64,000 nt of DNA from Setophaga petechia (taxonomy: Eukaryota > Chordata > Aves > Passeriformes > Parulidae), in assembly GCA_024362935.1 (NCBI GenBank), contig JANCRA010000174.1, positions 124,001 to 188,000 on the forward strand, in the 5' to 3' direction. A program made the position numbers and the translations under genes. The notes under the pieces are model-generated. The model saw only the letters and a program-made list of their open reading frames with translations, ran no database searches and was not told the origin of the DNA. How positions within the stretch are numbered: position 1 is the first letter of the stretch; each line of letters opens with the position of its first letter. Positions 46,893 to 57,470 of this stretch are shown piece by piece.

Positions 46893-47627
46893 TGTCTGTG
46901 GGGTGAAACACCACACACCCAGCCAGGCAAAAGTGTCTGTGGGGTGAAACACCACACACCCAGCCAGCCCAAAGTGTCTGTGGGGTGAAACACCACACAC
47001 CCAGCATAGCCAAAAGTGTCTGGGGTGAAACACCAACATCCAGCCAGCCCAAAGTGTCTGTGGGGTCAAACACCACACACCCAGCCAGCCCAAAGTGTCT
47101 GTGGGGTGAAACACCAACATCCACCAGGCCAAAGTGTCTGTGGGGTGAAACACCAACATCCACCAGGCCAAAAGTGTCTGTGGGGTGAAACACCACACAC
47201 CCAGCCAGCCAAAAGTGTCTGTGGGGTGAAACACCACACACCCAGCCAGCCAAAAGTGTCTGTGGGGTGAAACACCACACACCCAGCCAGCCAAAAGTGT
47301 CTGTGGGGTGAAACACCACACATCCCACAGCCAAAAGTGTGTGTGGGTGAAACACCAACATCCACCAGGCCAAAAGTGTCTGTGGGGTGACACAACACAC
47401 TCCCAGACAGCCAAAAGTGTCTGTGGGGTGAAACACCAACATCCAGCCAGCCCAAAGTGTCTGTGGGGTCAAACACCACACACCCAGCCAGCCCAAAGTG
47501 TCTGTGGGGTGAAACACCACACACCCAGCCACCCAAAAGTGTCTGTGAGGTGAAACACCAACATCCAACCAGCCCAAAATGTCTGTGGGGTGAAACACCA
47601 CACACCCAGCCAGCCCAAAGTGTCTCT
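46893..47627. repeat. Minisatellite, about 18 units of about 38-43 bp
   Basis: The unit is AAAGTGTCTGTGGGGTGAAA then CACCACACACCCAGCCAGCC. It ends exactly at the interstitial telomeric repeat. Confidence 0.95.
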
Positions 47628-47645
47628 GGGTTAGGGTTAGGGTTA
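47628..47645. repeat. Short interstitial telomeric sequence
   Basis: GGGTTAGGGTTAGGGTTA, three TTAGGG-type units, sits exactly between the 41-bp array and one arm of an inverted repeat. Confidence 0.9.
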
Positions 47646-47785
47646 TTCCTCAATGGCAGAATGAGGAAAAGGCTCAGACAGGGAATTCTGAATATTCCTC
47701 AATGGGAAAACGAGGAAAAGGGCAGGGAGGGGGTGGAGCTCTGCTGTCCTCAGGTGTCTGCAGGAATGCCCAAAAATCCAATGGC
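47646..47785 (+). repeat. Inverted-repeat arm 1
   Basis: Reading right to left, this arm matches 50200-50510: GGGCATTCCTGCAGACACCT, GACAGCAGAGCTCC, then two copies of the CATTGAGGAATATTCAGAA unit (five copies in the other arm). The arms are about 2.4 kb apart. Confidence 0.85.
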
Positions 47786-49085
47786 TCCCAGCAGCTCCAG
47801 CCTCAAAATTCCCCGTGCCCTGGTGCCATGGGCTGGCTGCTCCTGACCTGGGAGCATCCCAATCCCAGCTGCTCCCAGAGCAGGATTCCAGCAGGATTCC
47901 TCTCATTCCTCACAGGGACTTTCACCCCCCAAACCAAACAGGGGGGTCAGGGGGCTGTTCCCACACTCCCCAGGGTCCCTTTGGGTTGGTTTGGTGCCAG
48001 GGGACGTCAAGGACACCCCAGCAGTGCCAAAGGTGGCCCCATGAGGTGGCACTGGGGACACTTTGCCAGTCCCTAAAGGGTCAGGAAATAAGGGTGAGGC
48101 ACCAGCTTGGACAGCAAACTGAAAACAAGGCCTTTGGGGTGGCCCTCACCTCCCAATTCCAGCACAAAAATAAATCCCACTTAGGCTCACACACCAGGTT
48201 TCCCCAAATTTGGGGTCTCCAGCACTGGTTTTGCTCTGATTATCCCCAAAAATCCAAACTCATTTCCCAGCTGGGTTTGGAGTTCCTGTTCCCAAGCAGA
48301 TCCCAAATTCCCTCACCAAACCCCCACGTCCATCAAGGGATGACAGAAAACACAAATTGCTGGGGGGAAGGATCTCAGGAACTGGTTTAGGGTTTTTCCA
48401 GCTCCCAGACCTGGAGATATCCCCCTGGGGAATGCAGATTAGAGCCCACCAGCCATCCCTGTGCCCCCAGAGCCAGGATCAGCCACATTTGGGACAATTT
48501 TTGTGTCCCCTGTGCTCCAGGAGCTCTGGGATCACCGGGGGGAAGCTGGGAAGGCCAAAGTTGAGGTTGATTTCAGCTTTTCACGTCCCCCCTGCAGCTG
48601 GGAGGGAGCTGAGCTCTGATTTCTCAGTTTACCTCCAATGTTTGCTCTCAGATTTTCACAGAGCTCGGCTGAGGAGTTTCTCAGAGCCCCCTCCAGCCCT
48701 GTCCCTGTGCCACCTCACAGGTTCTAGGAACTGCACCCTGCCAGGCAGGGCTGGCTGTGCCTCCTCCCCACTTTGCCCCGTGCTCTTTGGGCCCTGGCCA
48801 GCCCTCGGCCTGGCCCAGCAGATGAATTCCAGGGAATATTTGTGTGTCCTGACCCAAATGAATGGAGCTGCTGAGCTCTCAGCTGGAGCAAAACCCCGCA
48901 GGACAATCCTCACCATTGATGGGGCTGCTGGAGAGGCTCCCACAGCACAGCCCTCCTGTCCCTCCCGTGGGATGGGCGCTGCCTCTGCTGGGATCTTCTG
49001 AGGGAAAAGCTGCTGTGCCCTGGAAAAACCACGGGAAAGGGCTGGAATGTCCTTTGGGGCACCCAACAGGGAGCTGGGAGCTTTG
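47786..49085. other. Single-copy DNA including a second inverted-repeat arm
   Basis: At 48047-48175 the sequence is the reverse complement of 51715-51865, e.g. GGACTGGCAAA, CCAGTGCCACCTC and AAGGCCTTGTTTTCAGTTTG. The rest is GC-rich intergenic sequence without exons. Confidence 0.65.
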
Positions 49086-50075
49086 GGAGAATGTTGTGGT
49101 GTGATTTCAGGGTGTTCCTTTGGGAGAATGTTGTGGTGTGATTTCATGGTGTTCCTTTGGGAAAGTGTCGTGGTGTGATTTCATGGTGTTCCTTTGGGAG
49201 AATGTCATGGTGTGATTTCATGGTGTTCCTTTGGGAAAATGTTGTGGTGTGATTTCAGGGTGTTCCTTTGGGAGAGTGTTGTGGTGTGATTTCACGGTTT
49301 ACCTTTGAGAGAATGTTGTGGTGGGATTTCATGGTGTTCCTTTGGGAAGGTGTCATGGTGTGATTTCATGGTGTTCCTTTGGGAAGGTGTCGTGGTGTGA
49401 TTTCATGGTGTTCCTTTGGGAAAATGTTGTGGTGTGATTTCATGGTGTTCTTTTGGGAAAGTGTCATGGTGTGATTTCATGGTGTTCCTTTGGGAGAATA
49501 TTTTGGTGTGATTTCATGGTGTTCCTTTGGGAAGGTGTCATGGTGTGATTTCATGGTGTTCCTTTGGGAGAATGTCATGGTGTGATTTCAGGGTGTTCCT
49601 TTGGGAGAATGTCATGGTGTGATTTCATGGTGTTCCTTTGGGAAAGTGTCGTGGTGGGATTTCATGGTGTTCCTTTGGGAAGGTGTCATAGTGTGATTTC
49701 ATGGTGTTCCTTTGGGAAAATGTCATGGTGTGATTTCATGGTGTTCCTTTGGGAGAATGCTGTGGTGTGATTTCATGGTGTTCCTTTGGGAGAATGCTGT
49801 GGTGTGATTTCATGGTGTTCTTTTGGGAAAATGTCATGGTGTGATTTCATGGTGTTCCTTTGGGGGAATATTGTGGTGTGATTTCATGGTGTTCTTTTGG
49901 GAAAGTGTCATGGTGTGATTTCATGGTGTTCTTTTGGGAAAATGTCATGGTGTGATTTCATGGTGTTCCTTTGGGGGAATATTGTGGTGTGATTTCATGG
50001 TGTTCCTTTGGGAAGGTGTCATGGTGTGATTTCAGGGTGCTCCTTTGGGGGAATGTTGTGGTGTGATTTCAGGCT
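49086..50075. repeat. Minisatellite, about 26 units of 37 bp
   Basis: The unit is GTGTTCCTTTGGGAGAATGT then TGTGGTGTGATTTCATG, with CAT or CGT variants. Its regular length and near-identity suggest recent homogenisation. Confidence 0.96.
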
Positions 50076-50199
50076 TTACCCCATAACCCCTACAGGATCC
50101 CTCCCCTGAAGATTCCATCCCAGGTGCATCAATCACCTCTCCCTTCCCCTCCCTGACCCCTCCCAGCACTGTCTGTCAGTTCTCCCTCCCACGTGTGTC

Positions 50200-50510
50200 A
50201 TTTTTGGGCATTCCTGCAGACACCTGGGGACAGCAGAGCTCCCCAATCTCTGCCCTTTTCCTCATTCTGCCATTGAGGAATATTCAGAATTCCCTGCCCA
50301 AATATTTTCCTTGTTTTTCCATCGAGGAATATTCAGAATTCCCCGTTCAAGCATTTTCCTTGTCCTCCCATTGAAGAATATTCAGAATTCCCTGCCCAAG
50401 CCTTTTCCTCATTCATCCGTTGAGGAATATTCAGAATTCCCTGTCCAAGCCTTTCCCATGTTTTCCCAGTGGGGAATATTCAGAATTCCCAGTCCAAGCC
50501 TTCTCCCCCT
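50200..50510 (-). repeat. Inverted-repeat arm 2 with five 53-bp units
   Basis: It begins with the match to arm 1 and expands into five copies of ATTGAGGAATATTCAGAATT followed by CCCTGCCCAAGCCTTTTCC. The arm-2 copy number exceeds arm 1, so expansion followed the inverted duplication. Confidence 0.88.
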
Positions 50511-50569
50511 CCTCCTGTAGCTCTGCTCCCCAGGAACTCTCCAAAGGTTCCCTCCTATCAATTTTCCCC

Positions 50570-50870
50570 ACCATATGTTCTCATTAAAACCTTTATTGTG
50601 CTCTTTATCTGTGGATTATTTGCCATCAATTAATAAAACGTGGGGGGAGCTTCAAATGAACATTCTCCCCCTCCCCTCTTCCCCTTAATGAGGGAAAGGA
50701 CAGAGAAATAGGGGAGAAAAAAAATAATAAATTACCATGACAGATGGTGTTTTTTAACCTTTCTTTTGCTCAATCTAGGAAAAAAAGCCATTTTTCTCAG
50801 AATATTGGCGTGGATTTTTCCTGATGAGTTACAGCACTTGGAGGGCTAATCCTGGGCTTAGCTGAGCTCA
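50570..50870. promoter_or_regulatory. Candidate enhancer island (about 24.7 kb upstream of SOX9)
   Basis: AT-rich single-copy block with AAACCTTTATTGTGC (near 50588), TTATCTGTGG (GATA next to a RUNX-like TGTGG, near 50606), ATCAATTAATAAAACG (near 50625), and CATGACAGATGG, a MEIS/PBX-type TGACAG (near 50737). The edges are sharp against GC-rich flanks. Function is inferred. Confidence 0.4.
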
Positions 50871-52359
50871 GCCTGAAATGTGTTGGGGTGTTAAAGGGGG
50901 GGAGATGGCACCGCTGGAGCAGGGATGAGCAGGGAAAACTGCAAAATCCACTCCTGGAAGGAAAATGTGCCTTGGGTTGGCAGCCAAAAGGCCCCATCGT
51001 CCTTGGCAGGAGCTGCCTGGGCTTGTGGAGCCTTCAAAAAAAGTGGCTTTGGGGTTTTTTAAAGAGTTCCTGCGGGGAGAGACCTCCCTGCTGTGCCCCA
51101 TTCCCGTGGGGAACATCATCCCTGCTTCAGGAGGATGGAGGCAGCGGGACCAGCCCTGTCCTTCCCCACCCGGGGAGATCAGCAGCATCCCGTGGTTTTG
51201 CCCTGGTGTTATTTGGAATTTTGGGCTCTCCAGGGTGGCTTTTTGGGGAGCTGGGGAGGGAGGGAGGGAAGGCAAACAGAACATTCCCTGTGGGTGCTGC
51301 AGGCCGGGACACCGTGTACCACCAGGGATAAATAAATGCAGGCCTCATTCACACCCAGGGGTTTCTTGGATAAACAAATGTCTGGGGAGAGACCTGCCTG
51401 TGGGGAATGTGCTGGGAAAGCCCTGCTGGGCTGGGAATTGGGGATTTAAACACCTCAGACCAGCCTGGGCTTTGATTTTTACCTGGGCCTGGATGTTTGC
51501 CCAGCCTGGTGGCAGGGCTGGCCCAGCAGCACGTGTTGACACTGGGCTTTAGCTCTGGGGAAAGTTTAAACTGGGCTTAACGTGGCTCTGACACCTCGCT
51601 GAGGCTTCCCTGCCTCAGTGCCACCCCACCCCGGGCTTCTGCTGCCTGCCTGTCCTGGGTGATCCAAGAAATTCAAAGGAAAAAAGCCAAATAAACTCAT
51701 GGAAAAGCTCGTTCTAATTTATTTTTGTGCTGGAATTTGGAAGTGAGGGACATCCCAAAAGCCTTGTTTTCAGTTTGCTGAAGGGTGCAAGGAACTAAGG
51801 ACGCCTCACCCTTATTTCCTGACCCTTTAGGGACTGGCAAACTGTCCCCAGTGCCACCTCATGAGTGGACACCCCACTGGCCTCGAATTCTGTGGCCAAT
51901 TCTCCACTGGCTTGTGCTGGTGGGACAGAAATGTGGGAGGAGAGATTTGGGGTCAGCCAGGCCTTGCCAGCCCTGCTCTGCCCACGTGGCTCCAGTTTGC
52001 CCCGGGAGCTCTGGAACAGCCTCAGGAAGCAGAAAAAATTCATTTTTGGGCTGTGATACTCATCTGTGTGGGACCAAAATGGTCACTCTGGCTTGGGACC
52101 GCCAGATTTTTTCTTCCCAATCCATCCTTTTTTTGATTTTAATGGGAATTGCTCAAACTGACCCTGCCAGGGTTGTTCCCAGCTGGAACAGGGGGGAGGT
52201 TCCTGCTCTGGGAGCAGTTTTGGGGGCCAAGGGCTGCCCCCAGCTCGTCCTGTACCCTCCCAAGCAGGAAAAGTGGTACAGGACAGTATCATCCCACTTA
52301 GCCCTGCTGCACACACAGTTCCAAGGTCAGGGCCCAGCAGAGTGGGGGTTAACCCACTC
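50871..52359. other. Single-copy intergenic DNA with an inverted-repeat arm at 51715-51865
   Basis: The arm matches 48047-48175 in inverse orientation. Near 51541-51585 GGGCTTTAGC and TTTAAACTGGGCTTAACG echo the motif seen at 35.6 and 38.7 kb. No gene evidence. Confidence 0.5.
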
Positions 52360-53030
52360 CAGAAATGGAGTTTAACCATGCCAGAAATGGGGTTTAACCA
52401 CGCCAGCAACAGGGTTTAAACCACACTAGAAATGGGGTTTAACTACACCAGAAGTGGGGTTTAACCCGCACCTGAAGTGGGATTTAACTACACCAGAAGT
52501 GGGGTTTAACTACACCAGAAATGGGGTTTAACCCACACCTGAAGTGGGATTTAACTACACCAGAAGTGGGGTTTAACTACACCAGAAATGAGGTTTAACC
52601 CACACCTGAAGTGGGATTTAACTTACACCAGGAGTGAGGTTTAGCCCACACCTGTAATGGGATTTAGCCACATCAGGAGTGGGGTTTAACCACACCAGAA
52701 ACGGGGTTTACCCCACACCTGAAGTGGGGTTTAACTACACCAGAAATGGGGTTTAACCCACACTATGAGTGGGGTTTAAGTACATCAGAAATGGGGTTTA
52801 ACTCACACCTGAAATGGGGTTTTACCACACCTGAAATGGGGTTTAACCCACACCACAAGTAGGGTTTAACTACACCTGAAGTGGGGTTTAACCTACACTT
52901 GAAATGGGGTTTAAGCACACTACAAATGGGGTTTAACCACACCACAAATGGGGTTTAACCCACATCAGGAGTGGGGTTTAACCCACACCAGAAATGGGGT
53001 TTTAACCACACCACAAGTGGGGTTTAACCA
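52360..53030. repeat. Minisatellite (AACCACACCAGAAATGGGGTTT)n
   Basis: Units of about 20-24 bp, about 30 copies, with variants ending CTGAAGTGGGATTT. Confidence 0.95.
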
Positions 53031-53635
53031 GCCACCCCCAGCCTTACCTTTGAATAAATCTCGTGCTAAATTGCACTGAACTAATTTAATTTTCTGCCTT
53101 GATTTTTATGAGCAATAATTAAGAAAAAAAACAACAAACCACCAAGAAAACAACCCCAAAACCCAACCAGAAGGTAATTACAGCCCCTGAAGGCCTGAGC
53201 TGGCGCTGGGATGTGCAGCTTTATCTGGGATCTGATACCGGCGTTATTCATTGTATTAAAAGTTTGCCAAGAGAGGCTTCACTGAAAATGACCCTGTGTT
53301 ATCACAGGGAGCAATATCCTGCTTTTATCAGGTGGAATAAATAAATAAACCCAGCTTCAGGCTCAGCTTTAGCAAGGTGACACCCAGGGCAGGGTGAGAA
53401 ACGGCATCACCTGCGGGGAAAAGGTGATTAAAGGGGAGCTGGAACTGGAACAGAAAGTGCCCCCAGATTTCTTGCACAACCACAGAGTTGTGTTCCTGTT
53501 AATTATCTTATGGAACAGGATTGGGATGGGATTTGGCTCTTTCTGGGTTTGAAAACATCCCAGTGATTTGTCTGGAAAATTCTGCCTGGGTCACGCTCAC
53601 GACATTGTTTTCTCACCTTGAACCTTGAGCCATCC
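53031..53635. promoter_or_regulatory. Candidate enhancer island rich in GATA motifs (about 27-28 kb upstream)
   Basis: Single-copy island between two arrays. It has WGATAR matches TTATCT (53221-53226), TTATCA (53299-53304) and TTATCA (53325-53330), the last overlapping an E-box CAGGTG (53329-53334). CATTGTA (53249-53255) is a full minus-strand SOX match, and GGTAATTACAG (near 53173) is homeodomain-type. GATA plus E-box plus SOX is a typical enhancer combination. Function is inferred. Confidence 0.45.
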
Positions 53636-53639
53636 TGCC

Positions 53640-54465
53640 CAAAAAATCACCTTTATCCTGCTTAAAAAATCACTTTTATCCTGCCCAAAAAATCACCCTT
53701 ATTCTGCTTAAAAAATCACTTTTATCCTGCCCAAAAAATCACCCTTATTCTGCTTAAAAAATCACTTTTATCCTGCCCAAAAAATCACCTTTATCCTGCT
53801 TAAAAAAATCACTTTTATCCTGCCCAAAAAATCACCCTTATTCTGCTTAAAAAATCACCCTTATTCTGCTTAAAAAATCACCCTTATCCTGCCCAAAAAA
53901 TCACCCTTATTCTGCTTAAAAAATCACTTTTATCCTGCCCAAAAAATCATCCTTATCCTGCTTAAAAAATCACTTTTATCCTGCCCAAAAAATCACCCTT
54001 ATTCTGCTTAAAAAATCACTTTTATCCTGCCCAAAAAATCACCTTTATCCTGCTTAAAAAAATCACCCTTATCCTGCCCAAAAAATCACACTTATTCTCC
54101 TTAAAAAATCACTTTTATCCTGCCCAAAAAATCACCCTTATTCTGCTTAAAAAATCACTTTTATCCTGCCCAAAAAAATCATCCTTATCCTGCTTAAAAA
54201 ATCACCCTTATCCTGCCCAAAAAATCACACTTATTCTCCTTAAAAAATCACTTTTATCCTGCCCAAAAAATCACCCTTATTCTGCTTAAAAAATCACTTT
54301 TATCCTGCCAAAAAAAATCATCCTTATCCTGCTTAAAAAATCACCCTTATTCTGCTTAAAAAATCACTTTTATCCTGCCCAAAAAATCACCTTTATCCTG
54401 CTTAAAAAAATCACCCTTATCCTGCCCAAAAAATCACCTTTATCCTGCCCAAAAAATCACCTTTG
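53640..54465. repeat. Minisatellite, about 36 units of 23 bp
   Basis: Two alternating forms: AAAAAATCACTTTTATCCTG with CCC, and AAAAAATCACCCTTATTCTG with CTT. The alternation makes a 46-bp higher-order unit in parts of the array. Confidence 0.96.
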
Positions 54466-54785
54466 GGAGCCTTTTCCATAGGATTTCCCTGGTGCTTTTC
54501 CCACCTGGAAGCCCCAATCTGCTGCTGAACAAATCCAGACTGGAAGTGATGGTGGAGAATGGGTGGGAATGCCCAAAACTGGGGTTCAGCAGCTCAGACT
54601 GGGGAGGATCCATCCAGGATCAGTTCATCCAGGGGATGGTTGGAGCTCTGCTCCAGGCTGGAGATCCCCATGGAAAATGGGAATTTTGGCTCATGTTCAT
54701 CTGGAATGGGAATGGGAACGGAATTCTCTGAACTGGAATGGGAAATTCCATGAGAAGAGACATGGGTGATCAGATCAGCTCAGGT
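54466..54785. other. Single-copy intergenic DNA
   Basis: Nothing recognisable. Confidence 0.4.
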
Positions 54786-55045
54786 TTTGGGCTTAAGTAC
54801 TTATTTCTAACATTTTATAACCAAAAAAATCTGCTTTTTAAAAAGTTATAGTCATTTATTATATAAGTTATATTCATTTATTCATTAAGTTATATTAACT
54901 TAATGAATAAAGTTTTGGGCCTTAAGTACTTATTTCTAACATTTTATATCAAAAAAATCTGCTTTTTTGAAAGTTATATTCATTTATTATATAAGTTATA
55001 TTCATTTATTCATTAAGTTATATTCATTTATTCATTAAGTTATAT
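54786..55045. repeat. AT-rich direct duplication, unit about 120 bp
   Basis: Two copies of TTTTGGGCTTAAGTACTTAT, then CTAACATTTTATA and AAAAAATCTGCTTTTT, are followed by several copies of AAGTTATATTCATTTATT. Confidence 0.9.
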
Positions 55046-55690
55046 CCAATATTCATTTCCTCAACATTTTTCCATGAAAGACAGAAAATTTTTCGGGGAA
55101 GTGCAACCAAAACCTCCAGATTTCTGCCCCAAACCAGTCTGGAGCAGCCATCCCAACAATGCAACCATCCCAGGCCTTGGGTTTCCCCCCTCCTTAGCAA
55201 ACAGCAGAGAGAAAACAAATTAAAATCACCAATTAAAAAAGAATAAATTAAAAAGTAGGAGTTCTCGCCATCCGTGGTGTATTTTTCCTTTGGAAGCTGG
55301 CCACCCCAAGCACACACAGGGCTCTCTGTGAGCCTCCCCGGCCCTCCAGGAGGGAGCAGGGCAGGAAAAGTGGCCGTGCTGGGATGGGGTGGGCAGGGGG
55401 AGGGCTGGGGCAGCCTCTGGAGCTCAGTTCCTCTCTCTGCTGCGTTTCCAGCAGGTTCTGCTCAGCGGGGCCAGCTCTTCATTAGAGCAGCACCCCCTGC
55501 TCGGCCTTCTAAGGTTTCACGAGGGAAGTTGTCCTGCCCCATTTCCTGAGCTCCGTATTCCAGCCGAGAGCAGGGATTCCAAGGGGAGGAAAGGACATGT
55601 AATTTAATCATCTTTATTGGATTCTGGGCCAGGGAGGGGGCAGAGCACCAGCAGCCCTGTCCTCTCCTCCTCTCGTGATTTTCTCTTATT
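55046..55690. other. Single-copy intergenic DNA
   Basis: AT-rich at first, GC-rich after about 55300. No exon evidence. Confidence 0.4.
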
Positions 55691-55693
55691 CTT

Positions 55694-55975
55694 TCTCTCT
55701 CCTCTCCTCTCCTCTCCTCTCCTCTCCTCTCCTCTCCTCTCCTCTCCTCTCCTCTCCTCTCCTCTCCTCTCCTCTCCTCTCTCCTCTCTCCTCTCCTTTT
55801 CTCTCTTTCACTTTTCCTTTTTATTCCCTTCCCTTCCCTTCCCTTCCCTTCCCTTCCCTTCCCTTCCCTTCCCTTCCCTTCCCTTCCCTTCCCTTCCCTT
55901 CCCTTCCCTTCCCTTCCCTTCCCTTCCCTTCCCTTCCCTTCCCTTCCCTTCCCTTCCCTTCCCTTCCCTTCCCAG
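55694..55975. repeat. Two pentamer microsatellites, (CCTCT)n then (CCCTT)n
   Basis: CCTCT units fill about 55700-55785. After a short T/C transition, CCCTT units run perfectly at about 55826-55972. Both are pure pyrimidine on the plus strand. Confidence 0.98.
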
Positions 55976-56149
55976 CAAAAAAAAGTGATTTTCTTAAAAG
56001 ATCACAGAGTGACGGAATTTTTTGTCCTGATTTATGGATTTTCCAGAGCTGGAGCTGCTGTGTCAGTCTCAGGCAGATCCATGTCTCCCCATGGGTTTGT
56101 TAATTACTAATTTATGATTAAAAATTGAGATTTTTAATGCATTTGGTTA

Positions 56150-56640
56150 CAGGGAAGAGAATCTCATCCTTCCAAAGGGTGTTTGGGATTGGGGCTGGAT
56201 CAGAGGAAGTGGGGAAGGAAAATGTGGAATTTTGCAGGGAAAAGGAATCTCATCCTTCCAAAGAGTGTTTGGGAGTGGGGTGAGAGGCTGGTAGAGCTGG
56301 AATCAGGGTAAATGGGGAAGGAAAATGTGGAATATTGCAGGGAAAGGAATCTCATCCTTCCAAAGAGTGTCTGGGAATGGGGTGAGAGGCTGCTGGGGCT
56401 GGATCAGGGTAAGTGGGGAAGGAAAATGTGGAATATTGCAGGGAAAGGAATCCTATCCTTCCAATGAGTGTTTGGGAATGGGGGTGAGAGCTGCTGGGGC
56501 TGGATCAGGGTAAATGGGGAAGGAAAATGTGGAATATTGCAGGGAAAGGAATCTCATCCTTCCAAAGGGTGTCTGGGAATGGGGTGAGAGGCTGGTGGGG
56601 CTGGATCAGGGTAAATGGGGAAGGAAAATGTGGGATTTTC
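56150..56640. repeat. Tandem repeat, about five units of about 86-103 bp
   Basis: ATCTCATCCTTCCAAAG recurs at about 56160, 56246, 56349, 56451 and 56549 with GGGGCTGGATCAGGGTAA and GAAGGAAAATGTGGAATATT. Confidence 0.94.
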
Positions 56641-57470
56641 CCAGTTGCTGGTGTTTTTTGGGAATCCAAGGAGGGCAGGCAGCCTCCACCAGGAGTGTCT
56701 GCCCAGCTCCCATTTCCAGAGGGCAGGGCAGAGCCTCCCCCAGCTGGAAGTTAGAAGAGCAAAACTTGGGGAGTTTTTTGCAATCTAGACATGATGAGGG
56801 AGGAAAAGAATCCAAAAATGCTTCATTCCATGGTGGTGGCTGAAAAGTTTGATTGTTTTTCTCATCCCCACTGGGCAAAACTGATGTGAATGCACAGAAG
56901 GGCACCAAAACTCTTTATTTTTATGGATGAGGACCCCTGCCCTGCCAGGCCCTGCTCATGCCAACTCTGCCCACACGTATTCCCAGTTTTTATTTAATTT
57001 AAATCGCTGCTGAGCCACTGATGCCAGCAAAGCCAGGCTTTTCCAGCCTTGCCTTTCTCATCCTGCACACTCAGCTGTGACCTCACAGCTTCTGAGATAT
57101 TAAACCAGGCTCAGTGGGGAGCAGGGGGGGCTCATCCCCCTTTAATTCAGATTAAATCAAACCCGGGATTTTTTTAATAAATCCATTTTATGGCTGGAAC
57201 AAGGAATATTTGGGGCCTGGAGACCCCAGCTCTGCTGCCTCTCCCCGTGGGTTGGAATTATTATTTTCCTGGCTTTGAAAAGCTCCCGTGGAGGGTGGGA
57301 GGGGTTTGTGAGTCACTAATGGGTTTCTCACCTCAAAGTGGTTCCAGTTTTTCTCTCTGGGACGGGATGGTTTCCATTATGTTGTTAATGGGCAGTGGCT
57401 GATCCCAAGGGAGGGCTGAGAGGGGCCAGGAGCTCTGGGGACAATCAGGGGACACCGACCCAGCCCCGGT
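56641..57470. other. Single-copy intergenic DNA
   Basis: Includes an AT-rich part near 56980-57010 and 57140-57190. No gene or clear motif cluster. Confidence 0.4.

Noticed and set aside
47628..47645. Possibility that the window reaches a chromosome end
   Set aside because: Only three TTAGGG units, internal to the window with non-telomeric sequence on both sides.
49086..50075. Regular 37-bp direct repeats resembling a CRISPR array
   Set aside because: There are no unique spacers; units are contiguous and the context is a vertebrate gene desert.
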